Origin: Acidobacteriota bacterium
GTDB taxonomy: Bacteria; Acidobacteriota; Terriglobia; Bryobacterales; Bryobacteraceae
Length of the DNA: 64,000 bases
Reading direction: 5' to 3'
Assembly (NCBI GenBank): GCA_016185425.1
Contig: JACPNQ010000003.1
Span: 62,001 to 126,000 of the forward strand
Below the pieces are notes generated by a model that ran no database searches, had not been told where the DNA came from, and saw nothing but the letters and a program-made list of their open reading frames with translations. Below, in pieces: positions 26,344-34,817 of the stretch (position 1 is its first letter; every line of letters begins with the position of its first letter). The translations under genes and the position numbers were made by a program.

Positions 26344-27210
26344 ATGTCCCTTTCAACCTGGGCTTCCCTGGTTATCTTGATGACCGAGTCTATCTTTGCG
26401 GCCATGCCGCAACAACTACGCGATATCGAATACGCACAGTCCACGGCAGGAGCCAGCCTGCGATTTGACGCCTCGCTGCCCGGGACGGATTCACCCGCTC
26501 CCGCCGCCATCATCGTTCACGGAGGCGCCTGGGTCCGCGGCGACCGCCGCACTAACGTCGCTCCTCTCTTCAAACCCTTGTCCGACGCCGGCTTCGCGTG
26601 GTTCTCCATCAGCTACAGCCTCGCGACGAACCCCCTGCAAGTCGGAACTGCCGTAGCCGACGTGCAGGCCGCCGTACGCTTCATAAAGAATCACGCCGCG
26701 GACTACCACATCGATCCGGATCGCATCGCCCTCATCGGCGAATCCGCTGGCGGACAGCTTGCCGCCATGGCCGCTCTCGACGGCGAATCTGGTAACGGCG
26801 TGAAGGCGGTCGTCGCCCTCTATACGCCGACCGATCTCGTGGCTCTCGCCCGCTCCAGCAGCTTCATTCCGGAAGAGCTTCGCAAACAAGTAAATGGCAC
26901 GCCGCTTGAACGCATACTTCTCGCCCGCCTCGGCCAGCTATCCCCGATAACAAGCGTCCGCAAAGGCATGCCGCCCTTCCTCCTTATTCACGGCGACAAC
27001 GATCAGATCGTTCCCATCGAGCAATCCCGCCTCATGTGCGAACGCATGACAGCCGCAGGCGCCGATTGCAAACTATTTACCGTGCCCGGCGCCGGCCACG
27101 GCATCCGCTGGTGGGAGTCATCCTCCGCAAAATCCGGACCGTACAAACAGGAAATGGTGCAGTGGCTACAGAAGCAGTGCGGAGTGTCACTGCGAAACGC
27201 GAACAACTGA
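26344..27210 (+). CDS. Alpha/beta hydrolase of the HSL/BD-FAE esterase type
   Basis: 288 residues with a weak N-terminal signal (about 1-20). HGGAW at residues 59-63 is the oxyanion-hole motif, GESAGG with Ser 134 is the nucleophile elbow, IHGDNDQIVP contributes the acid, and GAGHG the catalytic His. This is the layout of hormone-sensitive-lipase-like and bacteroidete feruloyl-esterase-type enzymes acting on short acyl esters. It follows the larger hydrolase by 35 bases on the same strand and is probably part of the same transcription unit. Converges on the small membrane protein at 27215. Confidence 0.87.
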   Translation: MSLSTWASLVILMTESIFAAMPQQLRDIEYAQSTAGASLRFDASLPGTDSPAPAAIIVHGGAWVRGDRRTNVAPLFKPLSDAGFAWFSISYSLATNPLQVGTAVADVQAAVRFIKNHAADYHIDPDRIALIGESAGGQLAAMAALDGESGNGVKAVVALYTPTDLVALARSSSFIPEELRKQVNGTPLERILLARLGQLSPITSVRKGMPPFLLIHGDNDQIVPIEQSRLMCERMTAAGADCKLFTVPGAGHGIRWWESSSAKSGPYKQEMVQWLQKQCGVSLRNANN

Positions 27211-27214
27211 CTGG

Positions 27215-27469
27215 CTACGAATGGCGCCAGAATAAAATCGCAGCCGCCGCAGGCACGGCGAATATGAGAACGAAAACAGGAAGCTCCTCCCTGATCGTAT
27301 AGCCCGCGCGCACGCCATTCATCAGATTGATCGCCGCGCCGATCAGCCACAGCGGCAAGAAGACAAGGGCCCCTTTCCCCATCGCCGCGGACCCGCCAGC
27401 AATCTTCGCTATCCCCAGGCACGCCCCGAGCAGCAGAAAGCCGCCGCCGATAACCAGTAGCGTGTGCAT
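27215..27469 (-). CDS. Small three-helix membrane protein
   Basis: 84 residues, almost wholly hydrophobic, with three helices (about 3-22, 32-50 and 63-80). The phrases GACLGIAKIAGG, VFLPLWLIGAAINL and GYTIREELPVF resemble a small conserved membrane protein of unknown function found in many proteobacteria and others, as I recall. Begins four bases before the stop of the downstream-reading SDR gene's promoter-distal end, on the same strand, and could be translated from its transcript. Confidence 0.7.
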   Translation of the reverse strand: MHTLLVIGGGFLLLGACLGIAKIAGGSAAMGKGALVFLPLWLIGAAINLMNGVRAGYTIREELPVFVLIFAVPAAAAILFWRHS

Positions 27470-27472
27470 AGC

Positions 27473-28228
27473 TTAGCGTGTAGTATAGCCGCCATTGGCG
27501 AAGATCGTCTGCCCTGTTATCCACCAGCCATCCGTAACCAGGAACTGGATCAACGGCACAATGTCCTCAATCTTGGTCAATCCGCCCAGCGCCGAAGCGG
27601 ATTTGTGATAAGTCACGGCCTCCGGCGTCTCCTGGCCATAAAAGAACGGCGTGTCCATCGGACCCGGTCCGACAGCGGTAACAGAAATCCCCCGGGCGCC
27701 AAATTCTTTCGACGCCGCCCTCGTGAAGTGTTCTACAGGAGCCTTCATCCCTCCATAAGTCGAATACAAACCCGTATACGCTGCCAATAGCGACGTGACG
27801 ATAGTACAGATCTTGCCATGGTCGTTGAGTTGCTTCCCGGCTTCCTGAATAAAGAAGTAGGCTGCCTTCGAGTTGATCGCGGCCATCGAGTCGTATTCTT
27901 CTTCCGTCGTATCTGCAAACGGCTTCTTCAATACCTTCCCCACGGTATTCACCGCAACATCAATGCCGCCGAACCTCTCCCTGGCGGCGGCAAAAACTCG
28001 AACCACATCCGCCACGCGTGTGAAGTCGCCCTGCACCGCGAACGCGTCGCCGCCGCCCGCCGCGATTTCGGCAACTGTCTTCTCCGCATCGGCCCGCGTG
28101 GCCCCGCTGTTGTAGTGAACACAAATCCTCGCTCCCTGTGCGGCGAACGTCCGGCTGATCAGGCCACCCAGATTCTTCGCGCCTCCTCCCACGATGACCG
28201 CTTTGTCCTGTAGCGAATGCTTATTCAT
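27473..28228 (-). CDS. SDR-family NAD(P)-dependent oxidoreductase
   Basis: 251 residues. The nucleotide-binding segment is VGGGAKNLGG, a variant of TGxxxGxG. The substrate region has Ser in IVTSLLAAYTGLYSTYGGMK, giving YGGMK, a YxxxK with Gly-Gly-Met between, and the C terminus ends QTIFANGGYT as in FabG-like enzymes. The coenzyme loop replaces NNAG by NTVG. Likely a cytoplasmic oxidoreductase of unknown substrate. ATG at 28228 is preferred because GGAGG lies 10 bases upstream. Divergent from the AraC regulator, which is a plausible controller. Confidence 0.88.
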   Translation of the reverse strand: MNKHSLQDKAVIVGGGAKNLGGLISRTFAAQGARICVHYNSGATRADAEKTVAEIAAGGGDAFAVQGDFTRVADVVRVFAAARERFGGIDVAVNTVGKVLKKPFADTTEEEYDSMAAINSKAAYFFIQEAGKQLNDHGKICTIVTSLLAAYTGLYSTYGGMKAPVEHFTRAASKEFGARGISVTAVGPGPMDTPFFYGQETPEAVTYHKSASALGGLTKIEDIVPLIQFLVTDGWWITGQTIFANGGYTTR

Positions 28229-28326
28229 AGGATTTTGTCCTCCAATCTGTTCTGCTATCATCCGGTCTCGAGCGCTAGTTCGCTACCAAAATGTCCGAAA
28301 GACTTGCAGATTCTCCGCACTAAGGC
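28229..28326. promoter_or_regulatory. Divergent regulatory region between SDR and AraC genes
   Basis: 98 bases between the two start codons must hold both promoters. AGCG-N6-CGCT (around 28273-28287) is a small inverted repeat that could be an operator. No clear -35/-10 pair was identified, so the call rests on gene arrangement. Confidence 0.35.
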
Positions 28327-29298
28327 TTGACCAAAGAACGCCCCGGGCCGCGGCCGCGAGTACTCTCCGCCGCCCGCTGGCCCGGGATCGAGTTCTTCGT
28401 CAAGGATCAGGACATCTCCGCGGAAACGACTTGGTCCATCGCCAGTGACCGCCACACCGTTGTCGTTCACCTGAATGGCCGGATAGATCGCCTCGAAACC
28501 GAATTGGAAGGTGCCGGCGCTGTTCTCCATCCGCCCATGCCCGGCGAGGTCTGGGTCATACCTGCTGGCACCCGCTATTCCAGCCATGCGCACGGTAAGA
28601 TCGTCCGTTACGCGGAACTCTTCATCGACCCGCGCCTCGCCACACAGTCTGCCGGCGGTTCTGTTGCGCTTCAACCGGTGCTCGCCAAGGCCGGCTACTA
28701 CGACGAATTTCTCTTTCGCGCGGTCGAACGCCTGGATCACCTGCTCCATGAATCCGGCGGCCTGTCAGAAGCCGTCGCGGAATCGTTGAGCCACACGCTC
28801 TGCCTGCATATCTTGCACGGCTACACGTCGCCCACGCAGTCCGCCCCCGGAACTTCGCCAGCCCTGCGCCTCGGCGAAAGGGAAGAACGCCGCCTCCGCA
28901 TGTTCATCGAAGAAAACCTGCACTCCCCGATTCGCCTGGCCCACCTCGCTTCCTTGGCCGGCATGACGGTGCATGACCTGCTCAAGGCCTTCCGCGCCTC
29001 ATTCGGCGCAACACCGGCGCAATACCTCATCGAGCAGCGAATCGGACGAGTCCGCTGGATGCTCCGGAATACAAATCGGGACATCACCGACATCGCCCTC
29101 GAAGCCGGATTCGCCAACCACTCTCACCTTTCCAACGTCTTTCGACGACGTGTCGGCGTTGCGCCCAAGGAGTTTCGACTGGCGGACCGCGCGATCACTC
29201 GGTCTTCCCCAACAAGCCCACCTGACCAGCTCCAGCCGCCCGGGCCTGATCAATCGCCACTCCCACCAGCCGGAACTCCATGTCCGGCGCGGCGGTAA
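28327..29298 (+). CDS. AraC-family transcriptional regulator
   Basis: 323 residues from TTG, the first possible start after an in-frame TAA. The N-terminal half (about 1-180) is a cupin-like sensing domain containing VWVIPAGTRYSSHAHG. Residues about 195-290 form two helix-turn-helix motifs with the AraC signatures LAHLASLAGMTVHDLLKAFRASFG and ITDIALEAGFANHSHLSNVFRR. It probably controls the divergent SDR gene. The last about 30 residues are Pro/Ser-rich, beyond the normal end of AraC proteins, and are coded opposite the ExbD gene (104-base overlap of converging genes). Confidence 0.9.
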   Translation: MTKERPGPRPRVLSAARWPGIEFFVKDQDISAETTWSIASDRHTVVVHLNGRIDRLETELEGAGAVLHPPMPGEVWVIPAGTRYSSHAHGKIVRYAELFIDPRLATQSAGGSVALQPVLAKAGYYDEFLFRAVERLDHLLHESGGLSEAVAESLSHTLCLHILHGYTSPTQSAPGTSPALRLGEREERRLRMFIEENLHSPIRLAHLASLAGMTVHDLLKAFRASFGATPAQYLIEQRIGRVRWMLRNTNRDITDIALEAGFANHSHLSNVFRRRVGVAPKEFRLADRAITRSSPTSPPDQLQPPGPDQSPLPPAGTPCPARR

Positions 29299-29596
29299 AA
29301 AACACGGTCTTATCCGCGCGCATCGCCATGATCCGCCTCAATGCGTCCGGCCATTCCCCAGCCGCCATCCGGTTTCGATTCATCACTACACCGCCATCGT
29401 TCAGCACAGTAATCACGAGAGTGCGCGCAGTCGCCGGCGCGGCCAGCTTATCCTCCATCGGCGCGCGCACAGGCAGCCCCACCGAATGCGCCGGCACAAT
29501 CACCATGAAAATGATCAGCAGCACCAACAGGACATCGATAAGCGGTGTCACGTTGATCATCGCCGAAGGTTGATTACCGCCCAAATGCATCGCCAT
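29195..29596 (-). CDS. ExbD/TolR-family biopolymer transport protein
   Basis: 133 residues. One N-terminal helix with INVTPLIDVLLVLLIIFM, including the conserved membrane Asp that carries protons in ExbD and TolR. The periplasmic domain fits family length (about 130-140). ExbD works with an ExbB/TolQ partner to energise TonB or Tol systems; no ExbB/TolQ gene is present nearby. Lies 38 bases downstream of the DUF4159 gene and is probably co-transcribed. Its 3' end lies opposite the tail of the AraC gene. ATG at 29590 is an alternative start. Confidence 0.9.
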   Translation of the reverse strand: MAMHLGGNQPSAMINVTPLIDVLLVLLIIFMVIVPAHSVGLPVRAPMEDKLAAPATARTLVITVLNDGGVVMNRNRMAAGEWPDALRRIMAMRADKTVFFTAAPDMEFRLVGVAIDQARAAGAGQVGLLGKTE

Positions 29597-29634
29597 GCCG
29601 GATCAGACACCAGCACTCGGCCGCAGGTTCCGGA

Positions 29635-30432
29635 CTAGTGTGTCATCGAATACACGACGTAATTGATCCCGATCCGGTACGCTAGTGACGCATACGGCTC
29701 CGGATACTGCGGATCGTCCGCCCACTCCCACGCATCGCCCAAATCCATGTTGTGGCAGATTCCCACCTGCACCCGCCCCTTTTCATCCAGCACCGCTCGC
29801 CAACGCGCCTCATAGCCATCCCGTTCATACGTCCGCCCTGACCAGTTATACTGCCGTCCCGGTACTTGAAACCGCTTGTCCAAGTCATACAAGACATGAA
29901 ATATCGGCTCGCCATCCGGCAGGTCAATCACATCGCGGTCCGGGAATATCTTCCGCATCCCCTCCATGAAAACTTCCCATTCCTGCGATCCATGGAAATC
30001 ATCCACCATCAAAAATCCGCCGCGATCCAAATAATCCCGCAGCTTCTTCGCCTGCGCATCGCTCAACACCCAATGCCCAACTTCCACCGCATACAGCCAG
30101 GGCCAGTCGAACATATCGTTTGAGTCGACGTCGATGATCTCCTCAACCGACCGCGCGTGAACACGCGTCAACCGCCGCACGCCTTGCGTGAAAACCCGAT
30201 CCGCCTTGTTCGCGTCCGTCCCCCACGACGAACGCCGCCACCCGCCATAAGACCGGTATCGCAACCGCGCAAACGCCCACTCGCCCGGCACATCCGCATC
30301 GTCCGGATCCGCCGCCGGATTCTGCATCTCGCGCTCGTACATATACGACGTGCGCCGGTTCTGAAACGCCCAAGCCCCTCCCGCCACCAGCACAAAGCCC
30401 GCCACTATGCTCGCCTTGCGCCGGGACGTCAT
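29635..30432 (-). CDS. DUF4159 domain protein
   Basis: 265 residues with an N-terminal signal or anchor (about 6-23). The rest matches DUF4159: FARLRYRSYGG, ADRVFTQGVRRLT, the strand YAVEVGHWVLSDAQAKKLRDYL, and RGGFLMVDDFHGS. The fold resembles glutamine-amidotransferase-like domains often found beside MoxR-DUF58-BatA type clusters; function unknown. Here its only operon partner is the ExbD-like gene. Ends with IGINYVVYSMTH, the usual conserved end of this family. Confidence 0.88.
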   Translation of the reverse strand: MTSRRKASIVAGFVLVAGGAWAFQNRRTSYMYEREMQNPAADPDDADVPGEWAFARLRYRSYGGWRRSSWGTDANKADRVFTQGVRRLTRVHARSVEEIIDVDSNDMFDWPWLYAVEVGHWVLSDAQAKKLRDYLDRGGFLMVDDFHGSQEWEVFMEGMRKIFPDRDVIDLPDGEPIFHVLYDLDKRFQVPGRQYNWSGRTYERDGYEARWRAVLDEKGRVQVGICHNMDLGDAWEWADDPQYPEPYASLAYRIGINYVVYSMTH

Positions 30433-30446
30433 GTCGAAAAGTTAGC

Positions 30447-30479
30447 ACATCCCGCCGGCCCGATCAGCCGGCGGGATGT
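30447..30479 (-). terminator. Intrinsic terminator after the PKD-like gene
   Basis: Perfect 13-bp stem (ACATCCCGCCGGC, 30447-30459, pairing with 30467-30479) with a 7-base loop. On the minus strand the stem is followed within a few bases by a short T-run (CTTTTCG). It lies 11 bases beyond the stop of the PKD-like gene and 14 bases before the next ATG. Confidence 0.8.
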
Positions 30480-30489
30480 AACGATCCGT

Positions 30490-31353
30490 CTACCGTCCCA
30501 AATAAGTGACGGTCACCGTCTTCTTCGCCGACACGCCCTTCCCGTTCGTCACGGTAACCTCGAACGTGTAGTCGCCGCGGCCCTCGCTGAACTGAACGGT
30601 CGCGACCGCCGTGTTTGGATTCAAAAGCACCGCCGTCTTATTCACCGCCTTCCAGGCGAACGTCAACGTCGTTCCCGAGGAGTCCGTCGTCTTCGACGCG
30701 TCCAGCGCGATCTGCCGGTCGACTGTGATCGCCGGCGCGCTGATCACAATCTGCGGACCTTCTCCCGCCGTCGGCGGCTGCGGCGGCTTTGGAATAGTCA
30801 ACGTGCCGCTTGCGGCCTTCGTGTATGCCGCCACGCGTCCGGCAATCACCTCCGTCACATCCGCCACCTTCGCCGGTGCGTCGTCCGTATAGGCCAACGA
30901 AAGATAGAACGGCAATCCCGTTACGTTTCCGAGCACACCGCCGTTCGACGCGCTCTGCACTGTCCCCGCAAATGCCAACGAGTTCTTCGGCGTTGTCGTG
31001 ATGTACGTCTTTTCAATCCCTAGAGAGTACGAGCCGAGGACCATGCCGCTCAGATTCGCGTTCAGCGGCGTCGGCAACGGCGACCCCGTCTGCACCACGA
31101 AGATCGTCGAAGTCACCGTCGCGCCGGTCGGATTGAAAATCAGCCGCTCACGCACTTCGAACGCGCCCGATTCGATCCCCTGCACCTTGTCCGCCGGCAA
31201 CGCCAGGTCGCTGGACGCCAACGTCGTCGCCAACACCAATTGCCGCTCTAGCGAAAGCTCGGTCACTGTAGGCGCGGCCGTCTGGGCCGCTCCGCTCATC
31301 GCTGTAGAGAGCAGCGCAAGTGCGGGCACTACGAGGCGCATCGTTCGTTTCAT
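30490..31353 (-). CDS. Secreted protein with C-terminal PKD-like domain
   Basis: 287 residues. Signal peptide about 1-24 (ending GAAQ). Residues about 30-190 are a beta-rich domain I do not recognise. A proline-rich linker (PKPPQPPTAGEGP) leads into a PKD/Ig-like domain at about 205-287, recognisable from ITVDRQIALDAS, LTFAWKAV and YTFEVTVTNGKG. Probably extracellular or periplasmic adhesion or scaffold role. The ATG at 31353 has GGAGAAG just upstream; the ATG four codons earlier would overlap that site. Followed by a strong terminator, so monocistronic. Confidence 0.8.
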   Translation of the reverse strand: MKRTMRLVVPALALLSTAMSGAAQTAAPTVTELSLERQLVLATTLASSDLALPADKVQGIESGAFEVRERLIFNPTGATVTSTIFVVQTGSPLPTPLNANLSGMVLGSYSLGIEKTYITTTPKNSLAFAGTVQSASNGGVLGNVTGLPFYLSLAYTDDAPAKVADVTEVIAGRVAAYTKAASGTLTIPKPPQPPTAGEGPQIVISAPAITVDRQIALDASKTTDSSGTTLTFAWKAVNKTAVLLNPNTAVATVQFSEGRGDYTFEVTVTNGKGVSAKKTVTVTYLGR

Positions 31354-31390
31354 GTTCTTCTCCATAAGTTAAAGGCAAAAAGACGCACTA

Positions 31391-31402
31391 CGGCTCGAGC
31401 CG
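31391..31402. promoter_or_regulatory. 12-bp perfect palindrome upstream of the PKD-like gene
   Basis: CGGCTCGAGCCG, with no spacer, sits 38-49 bases before the start codon. It could be an operator for a dimeric repressor; there is no other evidence. Confidence 0.25.
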
Positions 31403-31523
31403 CAAAACAACTTCTCGCCAGTCAGATTCCGAGCGTCCCGTTGCAAGTTACGCGCCAAACTCGCAAGCGGCCCCTTGGCACTGGTCTACAGTGTCAAATT
31501 TACCTGATTATGCCAAAAATTCC

Positions 31524-33125
31524 CTACTGAGCGCCCTTTACTAACTCTATGCTCACTGCCGGCTCGAATAACCCGAACGAAAATACAGCCGAAGCTGTCG
31601 CAATCGCGACATACTGTTTCCCATCTACGGCGTAAGTCATCGGTGACGCGAACAGATACTCGCCCATCTGGAAGTGCCACAGGTGTTTCCCCGTCTTCGC
31701 GTCTAGTGCTACTAACTGACCGTCGTCGTCTCCGACAAACACAACACCACCGGCCGTTGACACAGTCCCCGACCATGCCACTCCGGGGCCAGGCATCGGA
31801 TATTGCCACACCCGCTTCCCCGTCGCCGCGTCCAACGCGCGCAAATAGAACGTTCCCGTATCTCGCGGCCTCGGACCGGCGCCCCCGCCCGAGAACCCCG
31901 CCATCGGCTCCGGTTTCTTTGCCGAGCTCGTATAAATGTCGCACTGCTCCATCGTGATCACATACAGCAGCCCCGTGTCCGGGTGGAAGGTCGGCGCCAT
32001 CCAGTTCGCTCCGCCGCGCACGCCCGGGCATACGCGGTTCCCCGCAGGCGTCGGATCCTTCCCCGGCACCTTGATCGGCCGTCCCTTATCGTCGATCCCG
32101 CTTGCCCAGTCCACCAGATCATTCAACTTCGTGGCGTGCAGAAACTCGCCCGTCACACGATCGATGACGTAGTAAAAACCGTTCCGGTTCGGATGCAGCA
32201 GTATCTTCCGCATCTTGCCGTGCACAACGCGATCAACGAGCACCGGCCACGACTGCCCGTCCCAATCGTGCGTGTCTCCCGGCGTGAATTGGAAATACCA
32301 TTTCAATTTCCCGGTATCTACGTCCAGCGCCACCACCGAACAGGAATACAAATTGTCGCCTTTGCGGTCGCCGTCATAAAAGTCCGGCCACGGATTCCCT
32401 GTCGTCCAATACAGCGTGTTCAACTCCGGATCATAGGTCCCCGACAACCAGGTCGCCGCCCCGCCGTAGTCTACATACTCGCCCCACGTCTCCGACCCCT
32501 TCTCCCCCTTCGCCGGAACGGTGTAGAACTTCCACATCTCCTCGCCTGTCGTGGCGTTCATCGCCGCCACGAATCCGCGCATGCCCGTGTCGCCGCCCGC
32601 CGTCCCCACCAGCACACGGTCCTTCACGGCGAACGGCGCGGACGAGCAGAACACGCCCTTCTTCGTATCCGCATACTGCTTCTGCCACAGCAGCGCGCCT
32701 GTGTTCCGGTTTAACGCCGTCAGAAAACAATCCGACGTAGCCACATACACCGAATCGCCCAACAATCCCGCACCCCTGTTCACATCCGAGCGCGTCGCCC
32801 GTCCGTCTTTCCACTCCCAAATCAACCGCCCCGTCCGCGCGTCCAGCGCCCGCACTTCGTTTGGCGCCGTCACGTACATAACACCCTTGTACACCAGCGG
32901 CGTCATCTCCAGCTTCGACGCCTTCGGCACGTGATACACCCACTTCGGCACCAAGGACGATGCATTCGCCGCCGTAATCTGCTTGAGAGGACTATGCCGC
33001 GTCCCCCGGTAATCGCCCGCGTAAGTGAGCCAGTCCGCATTCGGGCTCTTTGCAATATCCTCCGGCTTCACCTGCGCGAATGCGCAGGACGCCAGCATCC
33101 ATACAGCTAATCCCGTCTTTTGCAT
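31524..33125 (-). CDS. PQQ-dependent dehydrogenase (quinoprotein alcohol dehydrogenase type)
   Basis: 533 residues with a signal peptide (about 1-17). The eight-bladed propeller is visible from tryptophan-docking phrases such as LIWEWKDG, LLWQKQYAD and RVWQYPMPGPG. TGNPWPDFYDGDRKGDNLYS matches the conserved blade around the metal and catalytic Asp of methanol/ethanol dehydrogenases. The adjacent-Cys disulfide of methanol dehydrogenase is not seen, although single cysteines occur nearby. It would oxidise an alcohol, aldehyde or sugar in the periplasm with PQQ as cofactor. The dihaem cytochrome gene is 20 bases upstream on the same strand and is the likely electron acceptor. Length is slightly short for the family (about 560-600). 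No pqq synthesis genes are in view. Confidence 0.9.
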   Translation of the reverse strand: MQKTGLAVWMLASCAFAQVKPEDIAKSPNADWLTYAGDYRGTRHSPLKQITAANASSLVPKWVYHVPKASKLEMTPLVYKGVMYVTAPNEVRALDARTGRLIWEWKDGRATRSDVNRGAGLLGDSVYVATSDCFLTALNRNTGALLWQKQYADTKKGVFCSSAPFAVKDRVLVGTAGGDTGMRGFVAAMNATTGEEMWKFYTVPAKGEKGSETWGEYVDYGGAATWLSGTYDPELNTLYWTTGNPWPDFYDGDRKGDNLYSCSVVALDVDTGKLKWYFQFTPGDTHDWDGQSWPVLVDRVVHGKMRKILLHPNRNGFYYVIDRVTGEFLHATKLNDLVDWASGIDDKGRPIKVPGKDPTPAGNRVCPGVRGGANWMAPTFHPDTGLLYVITMEQCDIYTSSAKKPEPMAGFSGGGAGPRPRDTGTFYLRALDAATGKRVWQYPMPGPGVAWSGTVSTAGGVVFVGDDDGQLVALDAKTGKHLWHFQMGEYLFASPMTYAVDGKQYVAIATASAVFSFGLFEPAVSIELVKGAQ

Positions 33126-33145
33126 GATTACTCGCTTCCCCCAAT

Positions 33146-33940
33146 TTAGTTCGGTCGCGCCGTCTGCTTCGCGAGATACGCTACCAGCCCGTCGATCTCC
33201 GCGGCGCTTAGCCGCGTCTTATAGTTAGACGGCATGATCGAATTCTTCGCCACGGCCAGCTCTCTTACGTCGCCCATCAGCAGAAGGTGCAACTCCCCCT
33301 TCGCGTCGAGTAACTGCAGCGAATAGTTACTCCGGTTCTTCAGCACGCCTTCAACAGTCCCGCCGTTCTTCAGCGTAACCCTGGCTTTTTCGAATCCCTT
33401 CGACCCGTTCGACCCCGGATCCTCAATTGCCGAGCGCAGCACCGAGGACGGCCTCGAACCGCCCGCGTCGCTCAAGTCCGGACCAATCTTGCCGCCCTTC
33501 CCGCGTATCGAATGACACTCGTTGCATCCCGCCTTACCCCAGAACAGCGTGTTCCCCAACTCGGCGTCGCCCGGTTGTGGCGATTCCGATGCCGGCGCAC
33601 GCAGCGACACCACGTATGCCGTTAATTGCCATAGCTTTTCGTCCGGCCCCGGCGTCGGCGGCATTCCTCCTGCCGGAACTCCTTCGCGAATCCGCTTGAA
33701 CGTCGCCTCATCGGAAAGCGTGTGCCACATCACGCGCCCATGCGCCAGGTTCGGCCCGCGCCCTCCCATGCCTCCCTGCCCATGGCAAACCGCGCAGCCT
33801 TCGTTGAACGCCTTCTCCCCCGCCGCGATCGCCGCCGGATTTCCAATTGCCGGGTTGCGTTTCTTCTTATCCTCGTCCTGCATATGCTGCGCAGCTAGCC
33901 CCAGCGAGCCCAGCAGCATACAAACCGTAAGCGTTCTCAT
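33146..33940 (-). CDS. Dihaem cytochrome c with planctomycete-type haem-binding domain
   Basis: 264 residues after a signal peptide (about 1-18). First haem site CAVCH at residues 49-53 in a class I cytochrome c domain, with GGMPP (Met 93) as probable axial ligand. Second haem site CNECH at 139-143, followed by GPDLSDAGG and a beta-rich region, resembling the haem-binding domain TIGR02603 known from Planctomycetes and Acidobacteria. Likely periplasmic electron acceptor for the PQQ dehydrogenase coded immediately downstream. The ATG at 33940 has GGAG 9 bases upstream; the longest frame starts 31 codons earlier without a signal peptide, and was rejected. Confidence 0.88.
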   Translation of the reverse strand: MRTLTVCMLLGSLGLAAQHMQDEDKKKRNPAIGNPAAIAAGEKAFNEGCAVCHGQGGMGGRGPNLAHGRVMWHTLSDEATFKRIREGVPAGGMPPTPGPDEKLWQLTAYVVSLRAPASESPQPGDAELGNTLFWGKAGCNECHSIRGKGGKIGPDLSDAGGSRPSSVLRSAIEDPGSNGSKGFEKARVTLKNGGTVEGVLKNRSNYSLQLLDAKGELHLLLMGDVRELAVAKNSIMPSNYKTRLSAAEIDGLVAYLAKQTARPN

Positions 33941-33995
33941 ATGGCTCCGAACCGTCAAGCATACCGAAACCCAACGCCGTTCGTCTCGAACTCGG

Positions 33996-34742
33996 CTAAC
34001 GCCCTGAATCCGAATGAGGACGGGCCCGCACAAACATCTGCTTCCCCATAGGTCTGATCGGTAACGCCAGATACAAGCGAATGAGGAGCGGCGAGACCTT
34101 CAGCCGCGACTTGATCGTCAACGGCATGAAGCGCGGATGGCAATCCAGCACCTCGTAAGCGTTAGCCTGCAGGAAATCGCAAATGCTGAGATCGGAATAG
34201 ACGGTTCGGTGCGTATAGTCGTCGAAATACTCGCGGTATGCGAAGCGATAGTTCGGTTGCAGCACACTGAACGTGCCCCCGGGACGCAGCTTTTGGCGAA
34301 GCTGCGCCAGAACGGAAGCAAAATCCTCTTGGCTCACATGTTCAAACAAGTTGCTCGCAAACACAAAGTCAAGCGAGTGGTCTTCAATGAACGTCAAATC
34401 GTTTACCTCGCCTACATGCGCCTCGATGCCTGGTTGCAGGAAGTTGGGAAACCGGTCCCACTGATCAAGGGCAATGCGCCGCGCGGCTTTAACGTTATTG
34501 ATAAAGTGCCCGTAACCGGCGCCTAGTTCCAGCACGGTATCCGACGGACCAATAAGCGATTGAAAGTGATATTCAATCAGCGCCCGCCACAGAGTCTCCC
34601 TTCGCGGATCGGGAGTGAAGCGGCTTTCAAAATACGTGTCGCTCAAAGGGTCGACCTTTCCTTTCCACCTAAAGGTAGGTCCATCTGCAATTTTCGTACC
34701 AGCCTTCAGCGTTCGCACGCTTCGATGCCGTCGCCCCGCCAA
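33996..34742 (-). CDS. Class I SAM-dependent methyltransferase
   Basis: 248 residues at most. Residues about 69-80 are DTVLELGAGYGHF, the SAM-binding loop, followed by IALDQWD, LDFVFASNLFEHVS and a RPGGTFSVLQPNYR strand. It is a cytoplasmic methyltransferase of unknown substrate. The start is uncertain: TTG at 34742 gives the longest form, GTG at 34718 is possible, and TTG at 34646 has AAAGGAAAGG about 7 bases upstream and would begin just before the conserved region. Divergent from the TonB receptor gene. Confidence 0.82.
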   Translation of the reverse strand: MAGRRHRSVRTLKAGTKIADGPTFRWKGKVDPLSDTYFESRFTPDPRRETLWRALIEYHFQSLIGPSDTVLELGAGYGHFINNVKAARRIALDQWDRFPNFLQPGIEAHVGEVNDLTFIEDHSLDFVFASNLFEHVSQEDFASVLAQLRQKLRPGGTFSVLQPNYRFAYREYFDDYTHRTVYSDLSICDFLQANAYEVLDCHPRFMPLTIKSRLKVSPLLIRLYLALPIRPMGKQMFVRARPHSDSGR

Positions 34743-34817
34743 ATTGACTTTTCTTTACTTGCGGACCCCCCTTTCGATGTGATTCCATAAGGCCATCCTT
34801 TCTAGGGGTTTCCAAAC

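Noticed and set aside
31480..31510. TTGACA-like -35 on the minus strand
   Set aside because: The hexamer is present (TTGACA near 31495), but no -10-like hexamer occurs 16-18 bases downstream; and it lies at the end of the PQQ gene.
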